Assembly (NCBI GenBank): GCA_013398955.1
Contig: VWPU01017707.1
Location: forward strand, 62,001-126,000
Length of the DNA stretch: 64,000 nt
Origin: Callaeas wilsoni
Lineage: Eukaryota > Chordata > Aves > Passeriformes > Callaeidae
Reading direction: 5' to 3'
A program made the translations under genes and the position numbers. Positions 13,391 to 25,100 of this stretch are shown one piece after another; positions within the stretch are counted from its first letter, which is position 1, and each line of letters begins with the position of its first letter. Under the pieces are notes generated by a model. It did not search any database. It had not been told where the DNA came from and worked only from the letters and a program-made list of their open reading frames with translations.

Positions 13391-16300
13391 CAGTGAGTTT
13401 GCAGCTGATGGACCCCCAGGAGGTGGCCAAGAGGAGCCGAGAACATCACTTAATAGATTTTATTTAACTCTATTGTTTGTTTTATGGTTCTGTCTATTTA
13501 TCAACCTCTACTATGAGCATATAACTGTACAGGGAAGGCTTCCTGTCACCTAGAGTTCAGGGTGAAGTGTGAGTAAACCTATTTCCTGCTGCTCCATTCC
13601 CTCAAGGGTAAAACCATACAGGAGATGACCAAGTCTCTTATCTAGAAGATAAATGCAGCAGCAGCTGGTAGGAGCAGAGGAGGCTGCAGTTTGGTTTCCT
13701 GAGGGTTTGCTGAAGGAATCTGTTCAGCTTGTTGAGACACACTTGATTATGTAGTGCTTTCCTGACAGCTCTGCTTACTGACTAACAAGGGAAAAATAAG
13801 CCCTGCAAATAGCATAATGCAGAATTGAGGCAAAGAGAAGAACTTAAAGTAGGAAAGGTCTTTTCATAGGAAGGAAATCTTCTGGGGAGGAAAGAGGGTA
13901 ATGAAACCCAGTAGCTGTGAAATTGCTGTGTGATCACCAAGCAAGAAAAGCGCTTGGTTTGTCATTCAGAAAAATTATTGCAGTTTTCAGTCTTGAGACA
14001 TTAGAATAGTAAGGCAGACTATGCCACACATTTTATTTCTCATATACTGGTTTAAAAGATCTATCAACATTTGTGCAGCAGAAGAAACTTTTTCTCCTTT
14101 TTTCCTTGAGTGCGTATTGATGTGGAGGAGAACAGCAAGGCTCATGTTTTCAGTGTTAGTGCAACTATAGAGGAAGTGGTTGACATTTAAGGATGATGTA
14201 ATGAGGAAATTACCAGGTATCTTCCTGAGGGGCTGACTCTGGGTCATCCCTCTCCATCTGTATTCCAAACACCCACGACTCAGGGCCATTGGTTTTTAAA
14301 AAGCACTATTTATTACCGGCTTGATTGCCTTAGGATGAAGTGCTTATAGAACAGTGAATGCGTAATGAGAGCCTTATTGCATGAGGGACTTCCCAAGCCA
14401 AAATATGAGTTTTGGCAGCTTGGCTAAACAAATACATTTCCAGCTAGCAGTTGTGAAAATCTCACACTGTCTACAGCCCAGAGGTTATGCAAATGTAAGC
14501 TGTTGTGGCACTGCTTGTCTCTGCTGCTCCATATGGAGCTGCAGTTAAAAGTGGGCATGATGACTGGAACAATGGTGAAGGGATGGATGCAATTACAGGA
14601 AATATTTCTATTGCTGTTATGGGGCCATTCAGGCTTAGACTCCTGATCACCGATTTCCGAACAAATCAGATGCATATATAAATAATTAAAAAATCTCCTT
14701 TAAAATGAGACTTTTAAGGAAAAACAAGCTCAGGAGGAGCAAAAACTTATACATTTCAACTACTCTTCAGTACCATGCTGAAAACATGCAGCAGGTGAGT
14801 GAAGGTGACATTTAAATGTTTGTACCATAAAGGAGTTATCCTTAGAATTGATAATAGAAACTGTGAAAGAAATGAGAAATCCTTCTTAATTATGCTTATT
14901 GACATGATATAGAGCTATACTATAGTCTGAGCTATGATTCTGCTTGGCCAGGACAGAGTTTTCTCAGTTGGTGTTCATGTAAAGCTGCAGATTTGGTAGA
15001 ACACAGAGCACAGAGCTTTGCCTGTGCCTATAACCTAAACCATGACCTTTAATTCAGACCTACTCTTTAAGAGAAAGCTGAAATGGGATACCAAAGAATG
15101 TGCAAAAATTTAGTGCTTTGATCTTCAGATCTTTTGAGAAATATAAATGAAATTACTTCATCACAGCACTCCTGCAAAGCTCCTCTGTCCCCTGCCCGAG
15201 TGAATAAGGTGAGGCAGAGAGCAGCCTGCAGATGCTGCAGAAAGAATCTGCTTCCCAGGGCAGTTTGGGGCTGTCACACTGCGCCTCTCTCCGTGCAGGA
15301 AGGGGATGTCGGCATCCCAGCATTTCTCATGAGTGGAGCAATCCATTTTGTCGATCTACCAGCTGGCCAAAAGGTGGAGGCAGTGCCAGGTTCCCTGTCT
15401 GCCTGGTGCTAACCAGCTGGCCCTGGGCATGCTTAGGAGCCTGCAGAGCCAAGCTGAAGGCAGGAGGCAGCGCGGGGGAGTTGGCTGGTAGCTGGACTCG
15501 GAGTTGGCAACCTTACCCAGCCCAGGAAGCAGTGTAATCCGTATGGCTGCAGCTGGGGATCTGAGGACTTGGCAAAGGGGGCAACCTGCCTGCCAGATTT
15601 ATTTTGGTCTGTCAGGCAAGGTCACCAATTAATTTCTCTGGAGCATTTCAGTTTGGTTGCATTAGGATTTTCTGATGTGAATCTATAGTGTTGTAGAGAC
15701 TGATGCCCAGCTTCCCAGAGGAGAGAAAAAGACTTAGATACAATGCAGGTGCTTATACTCAAGACTGAAATCCTTAATACTCCCTTCTATACCTTTAAAT
15801 AGCGAAGTCTTTCACTGCCTAATTTTCACAAGCTGTAGAGCTCTCCAGCATCCTAAAAAGCAGCCTTGCCTTTGCTCAGAAATGGTGGAAAATCTGCAGA
15901 GCTCAGCCCCTTCCACATGTATGACATGAAAAGTATCACACAGCTTACTCTTCCCTCTATACTCCACCCGTGATTATGCTTATGCCTATTTTTATGCACT
16001 GATTTAACAGGTTGAACAATCGTGGAGATGTGAGCCTCCTTCCCTGGCCCACCAAGTCCCGGCTGTGTTTCAGAATGGGCAATGTAGGTGCCAAAACCTA
16101 GACGGTGATTTCAGGTACGAAAACCTGTTCCCAGGGAGCCCAGGGCTCAGGGTGTGTATGATGATATCTTCAGCATTTCCTGTTGAAGTCTTGGTAGGTA
16201 TCGGGCTGGAGGGAAAACTACCTTAGATCCCACCTGAAGTGCTTTGCTCTCCTTAACAGACAGAATTCAGTACATTGCTCTGGGCACAGCACTGCTCTGG

Positions 16301-17165
16301 CTTCAGACACAGGAAAGTCAGGCCTCGTCATACAGCGACTCAGAATGCCAGGGACAGCGGGGGCACCATGCCTTGTGGTGTAGATCAAAAGGAGCTGGTG
16401 TTACTCCTCAAAGGTGAAGCAGCATTCAGAGGTACGGATGTATCTGCGCTGAGTCTGCAGTAATGGAGGCAGGATAATGCTGTGGTGAGACAAGCATTTG
16501 TCTGCCAGTTCTAGCCCCAGCTGAGCCTGTGTTAATCTCTTATGCCCATAGTGAATCTAATCTGTATATCATCTCCCAAATCATGAACAGATCTTGAATA
16601 TTAATAATTTTGTTTTGACCACAGAAGCAGGAATCTGAGTAGAATTCTAGCATGTTAGCTTATTCAGCCCAAATTCTTGGCTCTGTTTTTTTGCAGTAAT
16701 TATCTTTTTTATCAGCTGGCAAAAAACAAGGCATCAAAGCAGCTCTAATTAGAAAAAATTCTCAACCACATAAGAGACAGATATGACCACAGTTACGCTA
16801 GGCATTTAAATATTGTTTCATATAATGTCTGTAAGGAATGTTGAGTTACTTTTTCTTGTGGAGGTTAAGAAGATACATGGAGGAAATAATGTAAAAAAAA
16901 ATTGGAGATAAGTTTGAGAGAGTTAGTCACAACATTTAATGTGTTTTTCACCATTTACTCTGTTTCGAAATTAATTTCATTCCCAAGAAGATTTTAAGAG
17001 TCGTGTAAATGTCCTGAAGCTTCAGTATGAAAAGAAACTGTGATCATTTTTCCAAGTGAAACAAAACAGAGATGTGGCAAAAGCCTGAGGATTATCATTT
17101 CAGCACCCTAGTTTAGCACTATACTTCTTATAGTGACCCTTGTAGAGTTTATGCAGGACTTGGGG

Positions 17166-17234
17166 TTTGATGGTGCAAATCTTCAATTAGTATTTTTCTC
17201 CAAAAAAGATTTGCACCATCAAAAAATACTAATT
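17166..17234. repeat. Interleaved inverted repeats, order A-B-A'-B'
   Basis: A (17166-17183) is the perfect 18-base reverse complement of 17206-17223. B (17185-17197) is the perfect 13-base reverse complement of 17222-17234. The two pairs interlock rather than nest, which is a pseudoknot topology if transcribed. A' and B' overlap by two bases. It lies in the intergenic region and no gene uses it. Confidence 0.9.
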
Positions 17235-18363
17235 CTCAATTTGCCTAAAGACCAAATGCATCAAAGGTGGTGGAGAATATGGCTTTTCAGTAAGAGGACC
17301 CAAGGATACTTGGGTTAGCTGCTACTGTAAAGATTTTGACTTAATTTTGCCTACAGTATGCAGATGGCAATTGGAGTCATCCACAATAATCCATAGGGGT
17401 TTTGGATGGTCAAACTTGGATGTTCTGGGGCCTGAACTCCAACCTTGCCTAAAATCAACATCACCTTTACAACAACGACAGTGTCACATATGCCCCTGCC
17501 TCAGCCTGTTCGTGGTCATAGATGAGTGAAAGGCACTGCAGAAGGAGTCCAGAGAGGAGAGGGAGCAAGTTTGTAAAGCTCCAAAATCTTCAGCTGACTG
17601 GTATTTTAACTTGGGGTACAATGTGAATTCTGGAGATGCTGGAAAAAGTGGGGCACGGTGCACAGCTGAAGCACTGCCTGCTCTCCCAGGAGCACGGTGA
17701 GGGTGTGCTGAGGAGCCTGAATTTGTCCTGACCAGACCAGGTCATGCATAAATAGGGAAGAGAAACTGGGATGGCAGGAAGAGACAGGCTACAGAAAATG
17801 AAGGGAGAGCTCTGTGATCAGCTCCATGCATATAGATAATTCCTGCTTCCTAAACCCCATCTGAAAGGCAACTTAATAATATTAGGACATAGAAGTGTTT
17901 GCTGTGAATTATAGCTAAGTGAACTGCAAGCGAAAAAAAAGCGCTAACCAGATTTTTTTCTGTACATTAGGCATTTTCAGGTACCAAAATAACAGCCTTC
18001 TCACACTGATTCAGGATGAACTGTAAGTACTATTTTTGAACAGCTTTGGATTTTCTTAGTAAACTGTTCTTCCAGTACTGCTTGCAGCATAATTATTGCC
18101 CATCCAGCAATACCAGAAATAAGAATGTCTTATGCAATGTCTTTTTCCTCTGGGGACAATGTGAAATGGTATTCAGAATGGTACCAAACTGTAATGTACT
18201 TACAGGAAAAAAAATCACATAGTAATCAAGTGTGGCGATTAGAGGGAAAAACACCTCACCTCAAACCTTGATTGGAATTTATATAAAACAACATGGAATG
18301 TATCAGACCTATAAATAAACCTAAAGGAAAAAAAATTTAAACCATTGTAACTAAATAAAAAAG

Positions 18364-18375
18364 CCAGTAGATGGC
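18364..18375 (+). promoter_or_regulatory. Candidate CTCF core motif
   Basis: CCAGTAGATGGC fits the CTCF core CCASYAGRKGGC at every position. It points the opposite way from the motif at 13379-13390, so the pair is divergent and lies between the vitellogenin 3' end and the flanking gene-free DNA. Confidence 0.35.
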
Positions 18376-19204
18376 ATGAGAGACCTTGAGATTCGCCATA
18401 AAGCTCAGATGGCCACTAATAGCTACTCACTTCTGCAACCTTCTTAGCTGTCTCTGGTTTTAGCTGTAACCACTGTATTTGCTAGGTTCCTGAGGTTTCT
18501 TATTCATCAGCTGCACTTAGATCTGCACAGTACATTTATTTTTAGGGACAACTAAAGTTCATTTAATAACTCATTCAAACATGCTGAGTAAGAGCCTAGC
18601 TCTGTTGAGTTTAACCATTGGCTTCAGTGGGGTTAGAATTGTAGATGCTATTTTTTTTAATGCTCATGCTGCTGAGCCGACATTTCATTTCCAGGAGGGG
18701 TCTGGTATTAGTGGTTTTGTCCATTCCTATCACACTGCAGGTCCTTTCTCTGGAGCAGAATGATCGTGCTTTCCTGAGAGTCACTGTGTCATTTAAAATT
18801 AGTGAATCAAAAGAGCCGGGTCCGATGGACAAAAGGTTTGTTGTCTTTGTCTAGGATACAAAAGGCTGTGTCTCCAATAGCCTTTGCCTATCTGTCTGTA
18901 ATAGCACCATCCAATTCTAGGCTTTTATGAATAATCCACTAAGGTTTAACCAAAGCTGACCGTGAACAAATTAAGTATATTGTTTTGATTTTTTCCAAAT
19001 GTATAGTTATTTTACAGTTGGATGAATCTGAAAATGAAAACCTTCAACTTAGCAATAAAATATACTCATGTGGTTAGGAGATCTAGTGGAAAAATTTACT
19101 TTTCATTTCTAGAATCACTGAAGAACTTGCAAAAGACATATGGGACTATAAATTCATAAGCGTTTCTGACTCCATCAAGTAGGTAAGTAGTCATATCTTT
19201 CTGA

Positions 19205-19310
19205 TGCAGAAAATGAGACACAGGAGTCCCCAGCCTCATGCAAAACCACATTACAGAGCTGCAAGGGCAGGATTAGGACTCAAGCCTGGCTTATGCTTAG
19301 GTCTGCATCT
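19205..19310 (-). mobile_element. MIR-like fragment
   Basis: Read on the plus strand, CAGAAAATGAGACACAGGAG and later TTACAGAGCTGCAAGGGCAG then GACTCAAGCCTGG follow the reverse complement of a MIR SINE. Strongly diverged, no target duplication visible. Confidence 0.45.
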
Positions 19311-21856
19311 TTTTTCTGACACTTTTTAAAAAAACAATACTAGAGTACCATAATCACAAGATTTTATTACTCGGTTACTGCAGTAAAGTCCAGAATTCAT
19401 GAATACATATTATTGAGAAGCACTAGGAATGAAAAGTAGAATGCATAAAAGCTCAGCCTATGTAGTACACATTTTAATACTCGGGTGCATAGCTTTGGTT
19501 TGCTTTATAAGATAGGACAAGCATGATTTCCAAATGAGGTTTAAATCTGGACTGCAGATATTCTCCCAGATGGGTTGGAAATGTCTGTGTGGTGCATTAG
19601 AAATTCCAGAAGGGCTTTTTCACACTTGTACTGTTAATGTTCTTAATTCCTTTGGCAAAATGAGCTGGTTCTAAGTCTTTTGCTTTGCTGTGCACACTAC
19701 CAACCTCAGGCTTTACTAACGTTCATTACATTGTGATTTTACAGCTGCAGTGAAGCCCTTCAGTCAGTCAAAGGCATTCAGCTGTCTCAGCAAGAGGGCA
19801 CTAAGGAACAGGAGCCGGACAGAAAGGAAAGCTGTCCCTTCGAAGTGGAAATAATGAGAGCTGTGTCCCACCCGTGCCCTGTGCTGACCAGAGCCAGGGC
19901 TGTGCCTGGGCTTTCCCAGTGACTGCTTTCCCCGTGGCTGAGCCTGCACCCCAGCCCAGGCTGCAGTACTGCTGGGGTGATGGTGAGTGAATTCCCCGCC
20001 CTGGGAGCAGAATTTCTTCTCTTACTAATGGCTCTTTACTGTTACTAAATCCCTGTTTTAGTAGTTAGGCATGAGACTTCATTTTTCTTCTCTCCCTACA
20101 GCCTTTGTCTTATCTGAAGTGGTTGACTGGCAAAAGTTTCTCTTTTGTAAACAAGCGGATTAAAGAGAAAGGTGTTGGATTAAAGATGACAGTCTGATCC
20201 TATGAAAGTTAGTGTCAAATCTCCCATAAGCCACAGTGAAAACAATACCGGGAAGAAAAGAGCTCTCCAGGTGTAAGACTAGTGTGATTTTAAGGAGAAG
20301 TGGAATGCAATTTTCTTCATCTCCCCTCTTGTTTGAGGCTATCTGTTGTGGAGTCTAGCACTTCTGATGAATAAGTAAAACACAGCTTTTGTACAGGGAA
20401 TTTGTGAATGCTTTATTACAAATAAAAACACAGGGCAAGGATTCATGTTACTGGTCTTACTTTCAAGATACATGCATGAAAAAAAGCTGCTGAATAGAGC
20501 ATTGGCTATTTGCATATGTTCTCAAATACAATACATAGACTAAATTAAGGCTAGGGGAAGAGAAAGAGGAAGGTAACTGCCTTTTGCCCTTTTTAGGTTA
20601 TCCCCAAGAGAGGGGCTTGGGGCAGAGGAAAATACGATTGCCCCAGGGTATGTACCAGGCATGTGTGGTTTGAACAAACTTGTAAAGGGTTACTTCTGGA
20701 AGTAACGATGCTATGGCTGTACATGAAGAAAAACTGGGCCTTTTCTGAAAATCGGTGGCAAGCTGCAACTCGAGAGAGAGTAAAAGGAGTACCTGCATAC
20801 ATTACTCGTGATTCTGCTCTTGAAAGAAAAGCTCTGTGAAGTGTTGTGCTGTAATTGTTCAACTATTTAGTCTTCAGTCATCTTTCTGATAGATCAGTTT
20901 TTAGCTAGAAAGAAAACACTTTTCTTTAATGACAGTTTGCTGCCAGGGTTTGGGTTCAGCTGTACCTTGCCCATGCTAAGGGTTCTCTTGGAAGAGTGTC
21001 CTGGCTGCTATTGCCTGTTACGGAAAACATACCATGGTTCAGTGCATGGCTGATTTGTGACACACGGTGAAGAGATATTGTGCCATTGCTTGGGGTTTTG
21101 AAGGTGCCACCTATTCCTGGTCCCCTGGGGTGGAAGGGAATTACCTTTCTGCACAGTGAAAGCTAGCAGATTGACTCTTCACTGGTTAAACATAGTCTGA
21201 CTGTCCTGCTTGTATTTTATTTTAGCTTTATGATGCTATTGATCTTACATATCTTTCTATATATTGCTTTTTGGAGTATTTGGAATGCTACTTGATGTAT
21301 TATTGTTCCCTGAAGTTTTTGAAGCCATCATTTTCATAAATATACAATAGGAGATGGTAAAGCAAAAAAAAGTTCCTATTCACACTTTTAGTTAGTTCAT
21401 GAAGCAACAGTACATCCATTGAAATTTAAATGAAAATGGGGACTGTGTCACACACTATAGCTCTCTGGAAAGCTACAGTGGGAGTCTAGCAGTCCAATTC
21501 ATTCCTTTGTAGAATGTACTAAGGCTAATGGTCTTGCTGGGAGTAAAATATATTTTTTTGCAGAACGCTTCCAGGAACAGACAGTTTTCTTTACCAGAAA
21601 ACATAAAAGAAAACAAATGCTTACTGTGTCTTTAGTATGCTAAATATGAAATTCTTTGCACAATGGAATGTTAGCAGTAGCCGTAATCATGTTTTCCTTT
21701 CATCACCTAGTGAACATAATTTTAAGAGCGGACTGCTGTAATTATATCGCAGATAAAAGGGAGCAGAATTTCTGTGTAATATTATAGTTGGCCTGATTGT
21801 TTTGTTGATAGGGAAAAATAAAGAGAGACCACATGAATACTTATTTAATGAACATA

Positions 21857-21862
21857 TTTATT
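21857..21862 (-). terminator. Polyadenylation signal of the vitellogenin gene
   Basis: AATAAA on the minus strand 164 bases after the TAA stop, within AATAAATATG. This gives a short 3' UTR ending near 21840. Nothing nearer the stop fits better. Confidence 0.75.
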
Positions 21863-22025
21863 AAGCAGTGCAGACTGTACATAATGCATTTGACTTTGCA
21901 GTAGGCTTATTTTCTTCAAGCACCTTTCTTAATATTTTACTACAGCTATTATGTTCCCTTCTTATCTGTCCAGCTATTCAATTATTTGTGTAGTATGTCT
22001 ATAGCACAACGCCGAAGCGTTTAGC

Positions 22026-22144
22026 TTAACTACAGCTGCCAGTGCAGGTACAATCAATGTCAGCATCCACAGACTCCACAACATCCTCAGATGCAGATTT
22101 CTTATCGCTGCTTTTCTGCCATTCCAACAGGCTTACAGCAGTTT
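22026..22144 (-). CDS. VTG: Vitellogenin window exon 31, last coding exon
   Basis: ETAVSLLEWQKSSDKKSA to CTCTGSCS then TAA (from phase 1). The CxCxxxCS end resembles CSCENEECST of chicken VTG2. The intron before it (22145-25119) is about 3 kb. The exon continues as 3' UTR to about 21840. Confidence 0.94.
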
Positions 22145-25100
22145 CTGTCAGAAGAGCGAAGCCATTGTTAACTAACATCAAGCAAATTAACACATTTCAA
22201 GGAAATACTGTTTTGATGGCTGTCAACTCCCTCATCAAGTAAAGAATGAAATCCTGCCCTCACGACTGACATCTGACTCATTGACTTGGAACAGGATTTT
22301 CATCCATGATATAATTACTGTAATACTTCCCTAAAACCAAAATGAAATTACATTTCATGAAGCACAAAGACAACAGGAGGCTGTGAAAGTGCTGGAGGTA
22401 GCCCTTGTCAGTGTAAGACCACCACGTACCAATCCACATCAGCAATCACTTTTTATGTTAGTGCTGCATATCACTGGGTATTTCAGCTGACTATTTGTCG
22501 AAGTTCATTTCTGAAGGGTAAGCCCTTTGGAGAATTTTCAGAGGTTCATAAACTTCTAATTAAAGTTTCCCATATATCGTGAAATCTGGCAGAGCATTGT
22601 CAGTTGCAGTATTAACCTTACCACACTGCTTTATCAACAGCAGCTTAAATAAGCCGTATCCCTTAATGCTGAAATAATCTAAATGGAATAATGATATCCA
22701 TCGTTCCAATAAATATTCCTAGCTAGTTGGAGGTTTATCATTGCGTCTGGAAGAATATTAGGACATCCATTTAGATTAAGTTTGTATAATGAGAATGCGT
22801 AAAGCTTTCATAATTTTACTTCCATTTGTTTTATTCCTTAGTTGGACAGTACATTTATAACGTGTCATCTCTCATCACAGGGAAATATGGAGACTGCTGT
22901 ATGAGTTCAGGTTGCATCAGTCACTTATCTTCTGAAAGGTTTACACTCTCCTTGGCTAAATTACTGTCCAACATTAAGCACAGGTTTTGCATAATAAACT
23001 GGATAATAAATATTTCCCAGAAAGATGCTGGAGATGCTTTTAAAAATATATATAATGTTTTCAGGCTGTGAACTGAGAAATGCTATAAAATGTCTGAATT
23101 CTGTTTTTTATATACGTCACGTCTCTTACTCTTGTGCACACTGTGGGTCTGAGCACATTCATATCCATGTAGGAAATAGGTTCCTTGGCAAACTGGATCA
23201 TGGCTGAGTAACTGATCCCCAGGGGTAGGCCTTGTGGCATGTTTGAAATATAAACCAATATGTGGACTTAAACTTGGAGTGATGCCTGCCTCAGTCAAAT
23301 TCCTAAGGCTACAGTCTTGCTGATTTGCGGACAACAGGAGAAATTCTGCATTCTTGTACTTCATTTTATCCTTGCTCCACTGGTGACAGTGATGGGGTCC
23401 TTCTATTTTGAAACAGCAAACTATCATGTCTGAATTCTCATCTAAAGAGTTGAGAAAAGTTCTTTGTCCCGTGCATGCATGTTCCTACATTGAGAAAGGT
23501 GAAGATTTCTACTGCTTCTACAAGTCATCAGACAAAGAAAGAAAAAGAACTGGCCTTGTATTCCTATTGATCCTTAGCCTAAGAGAAAGCAATCAATTTA
23601 GCAAGCTAAAGAACAATAAATGGCATCTTTTTGCTTCCTTCTCCCCCGCCTCCTCTTTTTCTGCATCCTCTTCAGGACAAATAAATTAATGAACAAATAA
23701 ATAAATAAAGCCTTGATTAGAAGTATTGCAAGCAGACTTCTCAGTCTCTGCTTCAGTAAATGAACCAGAGAAGCCTGCAGTTGCTCTGAAAGCAGCACTG
23801 GCTGCAACAACTAACATATCTTTTTTTCTGATTTTCCTCTTTTCTCAAACAGTTTTGTGAGAGAATGAGACAGCTTTATTATAGCCTAATATTCTGAGGC
23901 AGTGAGGGGTCTGGGGTTATGACACTTTAGAGATACAGACTTGGATACACAATAGAAATCTGTGAAACATGGATATAACAAGATTTTTGGAAAGGCTTTT
24001 TGTAGAGGGTAGGTTTTTCTATTTATGAAAGAATGCATCCATTCTCATCTCAGGGAGCCATCAGAAAACTATTAACACTCTTTCTGTGCTACTTGTTGCA
24101 GATAGTTGACTATTACAGAGAGATCCTCTCTGCTTTTATGGCTGATTCAGCATATTGCAGATATTAACAACACAAGCAAAGTGCAAAGTTCTACACAGAT
24201 GTTTAAATTCAACATAAGATACCATGTCCTCTCCAGTACTACTCAACAGAGGGGTGCTTTGGCTCCAGTGAAACTACACTGGATTATCCAGCTAACAATG
24301 GATTTGGCCAACAATGGTTGGCAGAGAACAAACCACTTCAATAGATACTTTGTAATGGTAGGTTTCACTCTAAGCTATATAGGTAATTAATTAAAAGACT
24401 TAGGAAAGAATGCACCAGAAATATCTGTAGGTTCCAGGTTGGATTCTCCTTTTATGATTATATAACTTCAGTGTGAACCTGTGTTAGACAGTGCCTCGTA
24501 TCCTGGTATAAATGAAATGAGAAAAAGGCTCGTGTTTTTTTTGTTTCTTTTTTTTTTTTTTAAATCTGGGGCATGAGTATGTGTATAAAATACGAGTATG
24601 AGTATAAAATACCTTAAAAAACAAACCATTTTCTGGAACAATCTAGAGAAACTACCAGCAAAGTGTTTTTACTGATGTATTGCACAGTGGCATAGCATGG
24701 CAGTCTAATCACAGCAGTCATGTCACACTACTTGACTGACTTTCAATTGCCTTGCCTGCCCTGGTCTACACAAAATTGCAGGCTGTAATGTGCATGAAAG
24801 GACTCAGTGTTGCTTATCTCAACTTTATGGAGATCCCGAAGACATGACAAATTTTATTTTGTGATTTTATTGATCACTACTGCCCCGTTTACCACCTCAA
24901 ATGCTTTTCTCAGATGATGCTACCTGCCATCACCTAACCTAGCTTTTAGCTGGCCAGCACTGTCAGCAGTTACAGCAAATACTAATGGGATTAAAACCAG
25001 CAGCTCAGAGAGGAGCCGGAGCAATGCAGGTCTGTGCACGGCTGTGCTGTGTTTTGTTCTTTCGGGTGCCCTGACAGCTCCTGCAGTACGTGACACACAG

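Larger units (their letters stand above)
1..21839. other. No gene recognised (3' flank of vitellogenin)
   Basis: No open frame here exceeds about 125 codons, and none shows a known family motif or splice-linked neighbours. I see the MIR-like piece at 19205-19310, the inverted repeats at 544-597 and 17166-17234 and the two CTCF-like motifs. A GC-richer patch at about 15160-15540 has overlapping short frames but no recognisable protein. I found no exon of a second vitellogenin. Confidence 0.7.

Noticed and set aside
15134..15537. Overlapping frames in a GC-richer patch as a small gene
   Set aside because: Frames overlap on both strands, with no conserved motif, no clear splice structure and no polyadenylation context.
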